A stretch of DNA of 64,000 bases from Chryseobacterium daeguense DSM 19388 (GTDB lineage: Bacteria > Bacteroidota > Bacteroidia > Flavobacteriales > Weeksellaceae). Under the pieces are notes generated by a model. It did no database searches. It saw only the letters and a list, made by a program, of their open reading frames with translations, and had not been told where the DNA came from. Shown in pieces: positions 55,466-64,000 of this stretch (position 1 is its first letter; the number at the start of each line of letters is the position of its first letter). Made by a program: the position numbers and the translations under genes. Location: NCBI RefSeq assembly GCF_000430825.1, contig NZ_KE387263.1:1-64000 (forward strand). The letters are read 5' to 3'.

Positions 55466-56392
55466 TTAAAATCTGTAAATCACCTCTTTATGGAAGCCGT
55501 CAAGCATTTTTTCTGCTTTTGCATAGTCTTTGGTAAAGCCTAAAATATAGCCTCCTCCGCCACTTCCGCAAAGTTTTAGGTAATAGGCATTAGAATCAAG
55601 TCCTTTTTTCCAGACCTTAAACAAACTTTCCGGGATCATCGGACGGAAATGTTCGTAAGCCCAATGGGAAAGTTTTTTGAGATTTCTGAAGAATGGATTC
55701 ATGTCTTTTTTTAAGAAAGAATCAATACATGCATTATTATAACGGATAAATTCTTCTTTCAGCGTTTTTCTGAAACCTTCTGTTTTCATTTTTTCAAAGA
55801 AAATCTGAATCATCGGTCCTGTTTCGCCCGTCATTCCTGAGTCAATTAAGAAAATGGCTCCTTTTCCGGCTTCACTTGCCGGGATAGCAACCTTGTCTAC
55901 ACTTTCTTTACTTTCAATAAGAATAGGAAGATTCATGTAGCAGATCAGAGGATCAATTCCTGAACTTTTACCGTGAAAATAGCTTTCCATTAAACCAAAA
56001 ACCTTTCTAAGGCTTTTTAATTCATCTTTAGAAATATTTTCTGGTTCATGCCTGGAAATTGAATAACGCTCAAAAATAGCCGCTACCAAAGCGCCTGAGC
56101 TGCCCACTCCATATCCTTGTGGAATATTGCTGTCGAAAAATAATCCTTTTGATATTTCTTCCCTGAATTTTGATACATTAAGTTCAAAACCTTCCGGAAG
56201 CTCCAGATCTTGAAGGTAATCTGAGTATTTAATAAGATGATCATTAGACTTTTTTTCAAATTCGGAATCCAATGATGAAAACTTGAGGGTACCTTTATAA
56301 AAACTATAAGGTAATGTCAAACCTTGGGAATCTTCTATGATTCCGTATTCTCCAAACAAAAGAATTTTTGCGTAAAATAGTGGGTTTGTCAT
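55466..56392 (-). CDS. GHMP kinase, probably mevalonate kinase
   Basis: A 308-residue GHMP kinase. Motif 1 near residues 10-16 (AKILLFGEYGII), motif 2 GVGSSGALVAAI (95-106), the HGKSSGID loop (140-147) with Asp147 as the base, and motif 3 LCGSGGGGYILGF near 275. FGEYG and HGKSSGID are mevalonate-kinase-like. It would phosphorylate mevalonate for isoprenoid synthesis. A UbiA prenyltransferase follows 10 bases on. Confidence 0.85.
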   Translation of the reverse strand: MTNPLFYAKILLFGEYGIIEDSQGLTLPYSFYKGTLKFSSLDSEFEKKSNDHLIKYSDYLQDLELPEGFELNVSKFREEISKGLFFDSNIPQGYGVGSSGALVAAIFERYSISRHEPENISKDELKSLRKVFGLMESYFHGKSSGIDPLICYMNLPILIESKESVDKVAIPASEAGKGAIFLIDSGMTGETGPMIQIFFEKMKTEGFRKTLKEEFIRYNNACIDSFLKKDMNPFFRNLKKLSHWAYEHFRPMIPESLFKVWKKGLDSNAYYLKLCGSGGGGYILGFTKDYAKAEKMLDGFHKEVIYRF

Positions 56393-56540
56393 TTATTTAA
56401 ATAAATTTTTTTGCAAATTTAAAAATTATTTCGCTGAATATAAGCAAAATTCAAGCCGAATTCCGGAATAATTTTACAGCAGAATAATTTTCACTTTTAA
56501 CAATGTTAAAAAATCTGTGTTTACCGTATTAAAGATACTA

Positions 56541-56567
56541 AAAAAGCCTGAGATTCCCAGGCTTTTT
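56541..56567 (-). terminator. Terminator of the MFS gene
   Basis: AAAAAGCCTG pairs with CAGGCTTTTT around a 7-base loop, T-run on the minus strand, 44 bases past the MFS stop. Confidence 0.88.
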
Positions 56568-56611
56568 TTAACATATATTTAAAACTTATTGCTTTATGAA
56601 ATCAATTTTGA

Positions 56612-58096
56612 TTATTTGTTGTCTTTAAGAATACTTATTTTCACAAACCTTATCATCAAAAGTCCGGCTCCGAAGAAGATCGTCATAGATAATGCAGCGA
56701 TTCTCATATTGTTAAAATGTTCGATTAACGTAGCAAAAATGAACGTCCCTATGATAATGGCAATCTTTTCCAAAACATCATAAAAACTGAAAAAAGTAGT
56801 ATTTTCCATGGAATCTTCCGGTAAAAGTTTGGAATAAGTAGACCTCGACATCGCCTGAAGACCTCCCATTACCAGTCCTACTACTGCCGCCACACCATAA
56901 AACTGATATTCTACGGTAGGATTCTCTTTGTTTAAGAAATACGCCCAGATACACGCTACAATCCATAAAACAATAGCAATGGAAATTACATTTTTATTCC
57001 CGATTCTTTTGGAGAGTTTTGAGAAGATTACAGCCCCGATAATAGCCTCAATCTGTATTACCAGAAGTGTTCCTATTAATTTATCCTGAGCAAGATTGAT
57101 CTCACTCTTTCCGAATAAAGTAGCCATCAGGAAAATGGTCTGCATCCCCACACTGTAAAAGAAGAAACTGGACAGGAAAAACTTAAGGTTTTTGTCCTTA
57201 AACAGTTCATTTCCTACTTTAAATAATTCATGGAAGCTTTCTTTCGCGATATCTTTATAAAAGCTTAGATTATCTTTTAAAACCTCGAAAAAACCGCCCT
57301 GCTCTTCATGTCTTTTGAAGATGTTCTTATAATTTAATAATACCAAATCTTTTGGAAGTTTTTCTTTTACATCCCCAAACTGAGGGAGGTGTTTAAAGGT
57401 ATATTGTGAAAAGCCAAACCACCATGCTCCGGTAAGTAAAAAGCTTATTCTCGTAAATAAAAGCTGCTGTGCCGCCCCTTTTGCAAATACCTGAATTAAT
57501 AATAAACAAATTACCACTAAAACTACAGAACCAATATATCCGTAAACATATCCTCTTGCAGAAAGTGCATCCTGCTTATCACGCGTCGCAATATCCGGTA
57601 AAAATGAGTTATAAAACACCAAGCTGCCCCAGAACCCGACACTGGCCGTAATGCTAAATAAAAGGCCCAGAAAAACATTGTGCATTCCCGTAAACATGGC
57701 CAATCCCATACACGAAGTAGCTCCCAAGTAGCAGAAAAACTGCAGGAAAGATTTTTTGTTTCCAATAGTATCCGCAAGAGAAGATAAAAAGGGAGACAAT
57801 AAAACCACTATAAAAAAGGAGATCGTTAAAGAATATCCGTAAACCGCATCGGGCTGGTATTCTTTTCCGAAAATCTTAATCATGTGACGTACAGGAACAT
57901 CTATCCAGGATTTTGTTTCCGCGACATATTCCTTCTTTTCGTAGGCCGTTGTAAGAATGGAATAATAAATCGGGAAAATGGTAGATGTAATTACCAGAGA
58001 ATATACAGAATTTGCCCAGTCATAAACCGCCCAGGCTTTCATGATCTTTGGATTGTTCTTTATATTTTGAGGTTGTTGATTCTCAATTTCAGACAT
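56612..58096 (-). CDS. MFS transporter, UMF1/Atg22-like
   Basis: A 494-residue, 12-helix protein. The start KAWAVYDWANSVYSLVITST, with the DWANS motif, and a NKKSFLQFFCYLGA loop are typical of the UMF1/Atg22 branch. A long soluble loop between helices 6 and 7 (about 230-300) is also typical. Its exported or imported substrate is unknown; yeast Atg22 exports amino acids from the vacuole. Single-gene unit between terminators. Confidence 0.88.
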   Translation of the reverse strand: MSEIENQQPQNIKNNPKIMKAWAVYDWANSVYSLVITSTIFPIYYSILTTAYEKKEYVAETKSWIDVPVRHMIKIFGKEYQPDAVYGYSLTISFFIVVLLSPFLSSLADTIGNKKSFLQFFCYLGATSCMGLAMFTGMHNVFLGLLFSITASVGFWGSLVFYNSFLPDIATRDKQDALSARGYVYGYIGSVVLVVICLLLIQVFAKGAAQQLLFTRISFLLTGAWWFGFSQYTFKHLPQFGDVKEKLPKDLVLLNYKNIFKRHEEQGGFFEVLKDNLSFYKDIAKESFHELFKVGNELFKDKNLKFFLSSFFFYSVGMQTIFLMATLFGKSEINLAQDKLIGTLLVIQIEAIIGAVIFSKLSKRIGNKNVISIAIVLWIVACIWAYFLNKENPTVEYQFYGVAAVVGLVMGGLQAMSRSTYSKLLPEDSMENTTFFSFYDVLEKIAIIIGTFIFATLIEHFNNMRIAALSMTIFFGAGLLMIRFVKISILKDNK

Positions 58097-58259
58097 TTCA
58101 AATAAATATTAGTAGCACAAAAATAAAAAAACCATTGAATATTCGGCTGTTTTTATTTTCTTTCGATGAAATTTTATTGTTTTGTTAATTTTAAAATCTT
58201 TTTAAGACAAGAGGCGGCTTGAATCAAACCTGTTAGGTTTCTAGCGTGAAAATTACTAA

Positions 58260-58288
58260 AAAATCCGAAAGCAGAACTTCCGGATTTT
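58260..58288 (-). terminator. Terminator of the thiolase gene
   Basis: AAAATCCG pairs with CGGATTTT around a 13-base loop, followed by T on the minus strand, 20 bases past the stop. Confidence 0.8.
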
Positions 58289-58307
58289 GATATTTATTTA
58301 AAAAATA

Positions 58308-59489
58308 TTATTGCATATTTTCAATAACAATGGCTGAAGCACCGCCACCACCGTTACAGATGGCTGCAGCTCCTAATTTTCCGTTATTTTGTTTCAAAAC
58401 ATTGATTAAAGTAACGATAATTCTCGAACCAGAACTTCCCAGCGGGTGGCCAATAGCCACTGCTCCACCGTTTACATTCACTTTAGAAGCGTCTAATCCT
58501 AAGATTTTATTATTTGCTAATCCTACAACAGAGAAAGCTTCATTAAACTCGAAGAAATCTATATCTGTAAGTTCCAATCCTGCTTTTTTAAGGGCGATCG
58601 GCAATGCTTTTGAAGGCGCTGTCGTGAAATCTTCCGGTGCCTGAGCAGCATCAGCATAAGAAATGATTTTTGCTAATGGCTTAAGCCCTAATTCTTCCAT
58701 TTTTTCTTTAGAAACAAGGATCAACGCAGAAGCTCCGTCATTCAAGGTAGAAGCATTTGCTGCTGTTACCGTTCCTTCTTCTTTTTTGAAAACTGTAGGA
58801 AGAGTCGGGATTCTGTCGAAATTTACCGCTTTATATTCTTCATCTTCAGCGAAAACTACCGGATCCCCTTTTCTCTGAGGAATAGATACAGGAACAACTT
58901 CTTCAGCAAATTTCCCTTCACTCCAGGCTTTTGCGGCTCTTTTATAAGATTCAATAGCGAAATTATCCTGCTCTTCTCTTGAAATGCTGTAGTCAGTGGC
59001 ACATTTCTCAGCACAAACTCCCATGTGAACTTTGTTGTAAACGTCTGTAAGACCGTCTAAAACCATTCCATCCTGCATTTTTATGTCACCTAATTTGGTA
59101 GCATTTCTTGCATTATAATAGTGAGGAACGGAAGACATATTTTCCATACCTCCAGCAACGATTACATCTGCATCACCAGCTTTAATAGCCTGTGCAGCCA
59201 TCGTAACAGCCTTCATCCCTGAAGCACAAACTTTATTTACCGTAGTGGAAGGCGTTTCATTGGAAAGCCCCGCCCCCAAAGCTACCTGACGGGCCGGAGC
59301 CTGTCCTTCTCCCGCCTGTAAAACGTTCCCCATATAGATTTCCTGAACCAATTTCGGATCAAGACCGATTTTATCTAATGCTCCCTTTACGGCAACAGAA
59401 CCCAACTTAGTCGCAGGAACCGTTGATAAACTTCCCATAAAACTTCCCATCGGAGTTCTTACTGCGGAAACTATGAATACTTCTTTCAT
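58308..59489 (-). CDS. Acetyl-CoA C-acyltransferase (thiolase)
   Basis: A 393-residue thiolase with catalytic Cys88 (NKVCASGMKAV), His348 (AIGHPLGSSG) and Cys378 (AICNGGGGAS). The GMENMSSVPHY segment and length fit acetoacetyl-CoA thiolases, the first step towards mevalonate, but fatty-acid beta-oxidation thiolases share them. The mevalonate kinase two genes away is suggestive. Cytoplasmic tetramer; the direction of the reaction is not decided by sequence. Confidence 0.93.
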   Translation of the reverse strand: MKEVFIVSAVRTPMGSFMGSLSTVPATKLGSVAVKGALDKIGLDPKLVQEIYMGNVLQAGEGQAPARQVALGAGLSNETPSTTVNKVCASGMKAVTMAAQAIKAGDADVIVAGGMENMSSVPHYYNARNATKLGDIKMQDGMVLDGLTDVYNKVHMGVCAEKCATDYSISREEQDNFAIESYKRAAKAWSEGKFAEEVVPVSIPQRKGDPVVFAEDEEYKAVNFDRIPTLPTVFKKEEGTVTAANASTLNDGASALILVSKEKMEELGLKPLAKIISYADAAQAPEDFTTAPSKALPIALKKAGLELTDIDFFEFNEAFSVVGLANNKILGLDASKVNVNGGAVAIGHPLGSSGSRIIVTLINVLKQNNGKLGAAAICNGGGGASAIVIENMQ

Positions 59490-59538
59490 GTTATACTTTA
59501 ATTTTAATTTGAAAGCCTTCCGGCTTTACCTTATATTT

Positions 59539-59988
59539 CTATTTTTTGTTTTCTTTTGCTTTAACTAAAATCAAATCGTAGTTATCTCCTTTTACCTTTG
59601 TTTGTAATTTAATATAATTGTCTTGAGTGGCAACAATTTTATTTGTAAAAACGTCATCCACTTTTATACGGTCATTTCCTTTTACTTCAAGAACAATGGC
59701 TTTATAATTACAATCATCAAGGAAAATCATGTTTGATTTTACATAACCTTTACCATCATTGTAAAATTCCGTCTGCACATTATCCTTTACGGTCATATAC
59801 CAAAGGTTTTTAGGATAATTGGTGCGTAAAAATGTCCCTTCTTTAATATTGCTGCATTTTGTAGGATTATCTACAGCCTTTTGTTGAGGAACTGTTTTCT
59901 TTTGAACAGTCTCTGTCTTTTTTTGAGCATTGAATTGGGAAGCTCCTAAAAATAATACCGCTACTGAAAATAGTTTAAAAAAGTTCAT
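59539..59988 (-). CDS. Small exported protein, unknown function
   Basis: A 149-residue protein with a signal peptide (MNFFKLFSVAVLFLGASQFN, cleavage after NAQ). The mature part begins with a Lys/Gln/Thr-rich stretch (about 22-40), then one cysteine in NPTKCSNIKEGTFLRTNYPK and another in LDDCNYKAIVLEV, possibly a disulfide. Rest is beta-rich. No family recognised. It lies 12 bases past the stop of the neighbouring membrane protein gene. Confidence 0.75.
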   Translation of the reverse strand: MNFFKLFSVAVLFLGASQFNAQKKTETVQKKTVPQQKAVDNPTKCSNIKEGTFLRTNYPKNLWYMTVKDNVQTEFYNDGKGYVKSNMIFLDDCNYKAIVLEVKGNDRIKVDDVFTNKIVATQDNYIKLQTKVKGDNYDLILVKAKENKK

Positions 59989-60000
59989 ATCTGTGTTGAT

Positions 60001-60384
60001 TTATTTATTGTTATTTTTTACAAAGATAATAATGAAAGCACCCAGAAATTCTACAATCCAGCCCCATTTCAGCTTTACAATTCCGGCCAGCTTTTCCTGC
60101 CATGATTTAAATGGTAAAAAGCTGAAGTACTGAAAAGCCTGAACCTTCACAGCAAATAAGGTAAAGATAAACAGCAGAACTAAAAGAATTCCAAAAATTT
60201 TTGCTGTTTTTGCACTGTTATTCACAATTCCGGTAAGAGCGCCTGCAGAAAAGATCCAGCAGGTAATGGCCAGATAATGGTCAAGCTTCCAGTAGTTCCA
60301 GTTTCCGATAACAGGAACATGAACCAATGGCAGGAAACTTCCTACAACCACTAATAATAAACCTAATAACTGAATATTTTTCAT
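60001..60384 (-). CDS. Small membrane protein, unknown function
   Basis: A 127-residue protein from ATG 60384 (MKNIQLLGLLLVVVGSFLPL); the longer frame to 60417 overlaps a terminator. Four hydrophobic segments, the first with VVGSFLPLVHVPVIGNWNYW. The SFLPLVHVP opening with an NYW tail is seen in several small Bacteroidota membrane proteins of unknown role. Gene precedes the exported protein by 12 bases. Confidence 0.75.
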   Translation of the reverse strand: MKNIQLLGLLLVVVGSFLPLVHVPVIGNWNYWKLDHYLAITCWIFSAGALTGIVNNSAKTAKIFGILLVLLFIFTLFAVKVQAFQYFSFLPFKSWQEKLAGIVKLKWGWIVEFLGAFIIIFVKNNNK

Positions 60385-60410
60385 ATTTCTAAAGTACCAA
60401 AATACAAAAA

Positions 60411-60437
60411 AAAACACACTTAAAATCAGTGTGTTTT
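60411..60437 (-). terminator. Terminator upstream of the small membrane protein gene
   Basis: AAAACACACT pairs with AGTGTGTTTT around a 7-base loop, long T-run on the minus strand; ends transcription from 60532-61617. Confidence 0.82.
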
Positions 60438-60531
60438 AAAAATTGAATTTTATAGACAATCAATTATTTATATTAAAAAATCAATAATAATTTTAAAAAT
60501 TTCGTAAGATATCATTAACATTATTACTAAA

Positions 60532-61617
60532 TTAAAAATTGACATTTGCTATTTCGATACCTATCTGGAGTCCGTATTTCTTCTTCAGCATGGCATTATC
60601 ATTGAAAGCGGGAGTAAAATCTTTTTGGATGAATAAATTGAGCCCTCCGTACCCGATTCCCAGCTTAGCACCGAAAATAAGATCATTTACTCCATGCATC
60701 AGCCTTTGGCGTTCTGTAATTCTTTTTGTAAACTCAGTAGAATACTTATTATATATCACACTTCCAGCTCTTACACCACCGTAAATACCTGCAATAATAC
60801 TCAGCTGGCTTTTCCTGTTGTCTAAATATTTCACACCTTCATAGTCAGTATATTTAGGATTTAATACAAATCTGAGATCTACAGGAATGTAAATGTAAGT
60901 GTTATTCAGACGGGTATCGCGGAGATTTCCCCGGGTAAAATCTGTTACCTCCAGCTTGTTGTTTTCCTGAGTAAAAACTTTATTATATTTTGGTCTGAAG
61001 TTATCTGAGCGTACACCAAGTCCTATTTTATAAAAAACCGGACTTCTGAAGCCCCCCAACTGATATTCATAAGTAAAAGCAAAGCTATAGGAATTATAAA
61101 CCGTAGTTCTTACATCAGAATCTTTGCTGTAAAACCTGAAAGGTTCATTTTTGGAAGTGAGGTTGGCACCAATAAAGCTGATGGTTAAATCCCGAACGGT
61201 AAGGTAATCTTTTGGAGTTTTTTTATCGGCATTAAGTTTCATTTTTACGCCGCCTAATCCCAGCTGCAATTGGTTTTTTCCTTTTTCTTTTATAGAATCA
61301 TTTGCTCCCAGAACTGCATTTTTCACCATTACTTTTGTAGCATCTTCAAGCTCAGACTGCTGCCCGTCTACCTTTTCATTAATAATTTGCTCATATTTAG
61401 AAGCAATTTCGGATCTTTTTTGCTGTTTCTCTTGTGCAGTTATTTTTTTATCCTTAAAATTCCGGTCTACTTCATCCAGCTCAGCATTCATTTTTAATTT
61501 TTCTGAAACCACAATGCTGTCGATCCTTTTGGAATAGGTTTCCAGATGTGGATTTTCCTGTGCAAAAGTGTAGGAAAAAGCCATTACAGCGGTTATTAAA
61601 GTAATTTTCTTTTTCAT
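60532..61617 (-). CDS. Exported protein with coiled coil and beta-barrel-like C-terminus
   Basis: A 361-residue protein with a signal peptide (MKKKITLITAVMAFSYTFAQ). Residues 30-85 form a charged coiled coil (AELDEVDRNFKDKKITAQEK, KRSEIASKYEQIINEKVDG). The rest, from about 140, alternates amphipathic strands (FAFTYEYQLGGFRSPVFYKI, GLGVRSDNFRPKYN) as in small outer-membrane beta-barrels and ends IGIEIANVNF, an aromatic-terminated strand. Not a known family to me. It is just downstream of the ECF sigma/anti-sigma pair and could be its target. Confidence 0.75.
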   Translation of the reverse strand: MKKKITLITAVMAFSYTFAQENPHLETYSKRIDSIVVSEKLKMNAELDEVDRNFKDKKITAQEKQQKRSEIASKYEQIINEKVDGQQSELEDATKVMVKNAVLGANDSIKEKGKNQLQLGLGGVKMKLNADKKTPKDYLTVRDLTISFIGANLTSKNEPFRFYSKDSDVRTTVYNSYSFAFTYEYQLGGFRSPVFYKIGLGVRSDNFRPKYNKVFTQENNKLEVTDFTRGNLRDTRLNNTYIYIPVDLRFVLNPKYTDYEGVKYLDNRKSQLSIIAGIYGGVRAGSVIYNKYSTEFTKRITERQRLMHGVNDLIFGAKLGIGYGGLNLFIQKDFTPAFNDNAMLKKKYGLQIGIEIANVNF

Positions 61618-61696
61618 ATTTTAGATTTAAATTTTAGACAATATTTTACCTCTGTCCGTTTTCAGAACAGTCTTATTTACGTTAAAGAATTAAGAT

Positions 61697-62401
61697 TTAT
61701 TTTGAATCCAAAGAATCGGAAAACACCGTCATTCCAAGAATTTTGAAAGAATTGGGACTTTTAATTTTGATTTTATCCATATCCAAAACACCAAAGCTTC
61801 TGCCATGATTCCGGCTTTCTTCACGGGTCTTTTCGAACTCCCTTCCCAGCAGCAAATCGTCCGCTTTGATGTAGCTTGATCTTTTCTTTTCAGTTATTGC
61901 CGGTTTTTCAGTATGCTGAGTAATTACTTCCTGAATTTCAGGATTTTTATTAATTTCAGCTACTTTTTCCTCTTCATTCATAATTAACTGATTAATAGTT
62001 ACCTGCAAAGGATGATATTGGATTATTTCTATTTTCCTCTCCCGCTTTTCTTCACTGATTTCGGTGGAAGAAATTGTATTATTTTCGGGCTGATTTATAT
62101 TTGAATTAATAATTTCTATTTTCCGGACAGTTTTCTTTATATTTTTAATTGCGCCTGTTTTGTTTACTGCAATTGCATTTTTTTTATCAAAATTTTCATT
62201 TGAACTAAAATAAAAAACAGCTCCAAAAGAAATTAACAGCAATACGACCGCAGCATATTTCATCCACTCAAAAGACTTTTTAGAGCTCAAAACAGGCTTA
62301 TTATTAAGCTCAAGCTCCATTCTGTCCCACAGATCGGCGGAGGGCTTTATTTCAAGCTTATCATAATCAGATTTTAACTGATTCAGTATTTCTTTTTTCA
62401 T
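61697..62401 (-). CDS. Probable anti-sigma factor
   Basis: A 234-residue protein with one membrane helix (KYAAVVLLLISFGAVFYFSS, residues 48-67). The N-terminal cytoplasmic part (MKKEILNQLKSDYDKLEIKP, SADLWDRMELELNNKP) is the usual start of Bacteroidota anti-sigma-like proteins. The periplasmic part is charged and of low complexity. Its start lies inside the sigma factor gene: the two ORFs overlap by 35 bases, so they are translationally coupled. It would hold the sigma factor at the membrane. Confidence 0.78.
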   Translation of the reverse strand: MKKEILNQLKSDYDKLEIKPSADLWDRMELELNNKPVLSSKKSFEWMKYAAVVLLLISFGAVFYFSSNENFDKKNAIAVNKTGAIKNIKKTVRKIEIINSNINQPENNTISSTEISEEKRERKIEIIQYHPLQVTINQLIMNEEEKVAEINKNPEIQEVITQHTEKPAITEKKRSSYIKADDLLLGREFEKTREESRNHGRSFGVLDMDKIKIKSPNSFKILGMTVFSDSLDSK

Positions 62402-62918
62402 TTTCTTTCGTTTTTAAATAGTCCGCGATCCATTTTTTAGCTTTACTGAGCTGGCTTTTACTCGTGCCTTCAGAAATGTTAAGAATTTCCGCAATTTCCT
62501 GATGCTTTTTCTCTTCAAATACATACAGATTAAAAATCAACCTATAGCCAATCGGCATTTGAGAAAAAATTTCTTCGATATTAACCTCATCAAAATTCGC
62601 ATTAAAATCATCATCTGAATAATCTGCAATTTCCACATCCACATACAGCAGGTTTTTATTCTTCCGGATAAAGTTTATCGCATCGTTCACCACTATTTTT
62701 CTGAGCCAGAAAGGAAAGCTTTTCCACTCCCTGCATTCATCAATCTTTGTGAAACATTTCATGAATGAATTCATTAAAATATCTTCCGCATCCTGAAGAT
62801 TGTTTGTATAAGAATTTGCAATCGCGAGCATTTTTGCCGAAAACATATCGTAAAGAGCCTTTTGCCCTTTCCGATCCTGCCTTTTTGCTAATTTAAAATA
62901 CTCTTCTAAATGCCTCAT
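62367..62918 (-). CDS. ECF RNA polymerase sigma factor
   Basis: A 183-residue sigma-70 family protein. Region 2: LAKRQDRKGQKALYDMFSAK, then NLQDAEDILMNSFMKCF; region 4: MPIGYRLIFNLYVFEEKKHQ and EIAEILNISEGTSKSQLSKA, a helix-turn-helix. Length and spacing are typical of Bacteroidota ECF factors. It overlaps the anti-sigma gene by 35 bases and starts an operon-like run with the exported protein. Confidence 0.94.
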   Translation of the reverse strand: MRHLEEYFKLAKRQDRKGQKALYDMFSAKMLAIANSYTNNLQDAEDILMNSFMKCFTKIDECREWKSFPFWLRKIVVNDAINFIRKNKNLLYVDVEIADYSDDDFNANFDEVNIEEIFSQMPIGYRLIFNLYVFEEKKHQEIAEILNISEGTSKSQLSKAKKWIADYLKTKENEKRNTESVKI

Positions 62919-62976
62919 GTATCAGTTTCTATCTATAAGACGGAATAATTTTCAAATGGTTGCCTGGAAAACAAAA

Positions 62977-63006
62977 AAATTGCACTTTTTTTTGAAAGTG
63001 CAATTT
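62977..63006 (-). terminator. Terminator of the nucleoside permease gene
   Basis: 12-bp arms AAATTGCACTTT/AAAGTGCAATTT with a short loop and T-run on the minus strand, 27 bases past the permease stop. Confidence 0.87.
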
Positions 63007-63032
63007 AATATTTTAAAAATCATTAAATAATA

Positions 63033-64000
63033 TTAATGTTTTACATCCGAAACTTCGTTAGGGTCATGCTTATGCTGAAACAGAATAGCAAAAAGTACAG
63101 CCAGAACCAAAGCATAGGCTGCAAAAGAAAGCCAGATATTCGGCCAGTCTTTTACCATTACAATGGATGAAAGCGTTCCGTCTGGATTTACCGCAGCATT
63201 GAAACTCTTTTTAAGAATTTTCAAAAATATAGGATTATCTGGCGTAGTTTCAAGATATGTAGATAAGGATGAAGCTGTTGTAAACTGATGCGTGAAGAAT
63301 TTATCAATTGCCCAACCTGCAATATAACTACCGAAAACCGCTCCGAAACCGTTCGTCATCATCATAAATAAGCCCTGAGCTGAAGAACGAATCTTCTTAT
63401 CTGTAGTAGTTTCCACAAAAAGAGACCCGGAAATATTGAAGAAATCGAATGCCATTCCGTAAACGATACAAGACAGGATAATAAGGCTTAATCCCCAACC
63501 ATCCGGAACTCCATAGGCAAAAAATCCGAACCTTAATACCCAGGCCAGCATGGATATCAACATTACTTTTTTAATCCCAAACTTCTTTAAAAAGAATGGA
63601 ATGGCCAAGATGAATAATGTCTCGGAAACCTGTGAGATAGACATGATTATTGTAGATCTCTGCACCACAAAAGAATCTGCGTATTTAGGAAAATGCTCAA
63701 ATTCGCTTAAGAAAACATCTCCGTATGCATTCGTAAGCTGTAAAGCCGCACCCAGCAACATTGAGAATAAGAAAAATAAGGCAGTCTTATAACTTTTAAA
63801 AAGTTTAAAAGCATTTAAGCCCAATTGCTCAGATAAAGGAGCCTGTTTATCAATTAATTTTTGCGGAGGGCATTTTGGCAGCGTCAAAGCATAAATACCC
63901 AAGAAAACAGCCATTGCTCCTGCAATATAAAACTGCCCTTCCGTGGCCTTGCTACCTGTAAGATTGGTAATCCACATGGCTACAATAAAACCTACCGTTC
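63033..64000 (-). CDS. NupG-like MFS nucleoside permease, 5' end outside window
   Basis: The open frame continues past 63977 (ATG in MWITNLTGSKATEG) to the right edge, reading TVGFIVAMWITNL, so the start lies outside. About 320 residues are visible with some nine helices. PQKLIDKQAPLSEQLGLNAF is a cytoplasmic loop; the late FGSYIAGWAIDKFFTHQFT segment and LEGEL-free C-terminus are like NupG/XapB nucleoside:H+ symporters. Function by family only. Confidence 0.85.
   Translation of the reverse strand, partial: TVGFIVAMWITNLTGSKATEGQFYIAGAMAVFLGIYALTLPKCPPQKLIDKQAPLSEQLGLNAFKLFKSYKTALFFLFSMLLGAALQLTNAYGDVFLSEFEHFPKYADSFVVQRSTIIMSISQVSETLFILAIPFFLKKFGIKKVMLISMLAWVLRFGFFAYGVPDGWGLSLIILSCIVYGMAFDFFNISGSLFVETTTDKKIRSSAQGLFMMMTNGFGAVFGSYIAGWAIDKFFTHQFTTASSLSTYLETTPDNPIFLKILKKSFNAAVNPDGTLSSIVMVKDWPNIWLSFAAYALVLAVLFAILFQHKHDPNEVSDVKH

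Noticed and set aside
1..64000. tRNA, rRNA and CRISPR loci
   Set aside because: Spacers were read for T-loop and anticodon patterns, rRNA signatures and regular direct repeats; none was found.

Overview
The window reads as chromosomal DNA of a Flavobacteriia species, most likely Chryseobacterium or a close relative in the Weeksellaceae. The evidence is AT-rich DNA, promoters of the Bacteroidota TAnnTTTG type, a type IX secretion sorting domain, a sulfonolipid (capnine) gene pair, a mevalonate-pathway kinase, menaquinone genes, T6SS subtype iii baseplate genes, a short Bacteroidota-type ATP synthase epsilon subunit, and many intergenic palindromic repeats. No tRNA or rRNA gene, CRISPR array or prophage was seen. 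The RNA gene found is the small SRP RNA near 27.6 kb. Most genes lie on the minus strand throughout.

Layout. 0-1.2 kb: the 5' part of an IS3-family element runs off the left edge, followed by a DUF1697 gene broken by an in-frame stop and a short telomere-like repeat. 1.2-6.3 kb: two large membrane glycosyltransferases (a GT-C type and a GT117/DUF2723 protein). 6.5-8.9 kb: capA-capB for sulfonolipid synthesis. 8.9-12.1 kb: an EamA transporter and an orphan B12-binding radical SAM enzyme. 12.3-16.2 kb: a secreted protein, atpD-atpC and ribF. 16.2-24.4 kb: small lipoproteins, a lipoprotein glutathione peroxidase, kdsB, an aminotransferase, a phosphohexomutase and a free-standing four-helix-bundle gene. 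24.5-27.5 kb: a minus-strand run with a GIN-domain lipoprotein, a DUF3667 protein, a GT2 enzyme and a DUF4199 protein, followed by the SRP RNA. 27.8-31.1 kb: a UPF0173 hydrolase, an SRPBCC protein, menA and menB. 31.6-35.7 kb: a TPR protein, gyrA and a DUF4286 protein. 35.8-38.9 kb: a patch of very small secreted proteins, including a Pro-rich and a His-rich lipoprotein and a 44-residue double-glycine-leader peptide. 39-44.2 kb: uvrA, a Crp/Fnr-type regulator and a DJ-1/monooxygenase pair preceded by a CRP-like palindrome. 44.3-46.7 kb: an isolated tssE-tssF pair. 47-50.7 kb: an amino-acid permease, a DUF4920 protein and an M14 carboxypeptidase. 50.7-51.5 kb: a gene-free AT-rich stretch with DnaA-box-like words and palindromic operators in front of an HTH regulator. 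52-64 kb: a T9SS cargo protein, proline dehydrogenase, a UbiA/mevalonate kinase pair, an MFS protein, a thiolase, small secreted proteins, an ECF sigma/anti-sigma pair with a likely target, and a partial nucleoside permease.

How the parts fit. Much of the window serves the cell envelope: sulfonolipids, KDO activation, protein or polymer glycosylation, isoprenoid and quinone synthesis, and exported lipoproteins. The least explained items are the GG-leader peptide, the detached T6SS pair, the Crp/Fnr regulator with its possible operator, the HTH regulator with paired operators, and two families of dispersed intergenic palindromes. No complete new defence or secretion system is visible.
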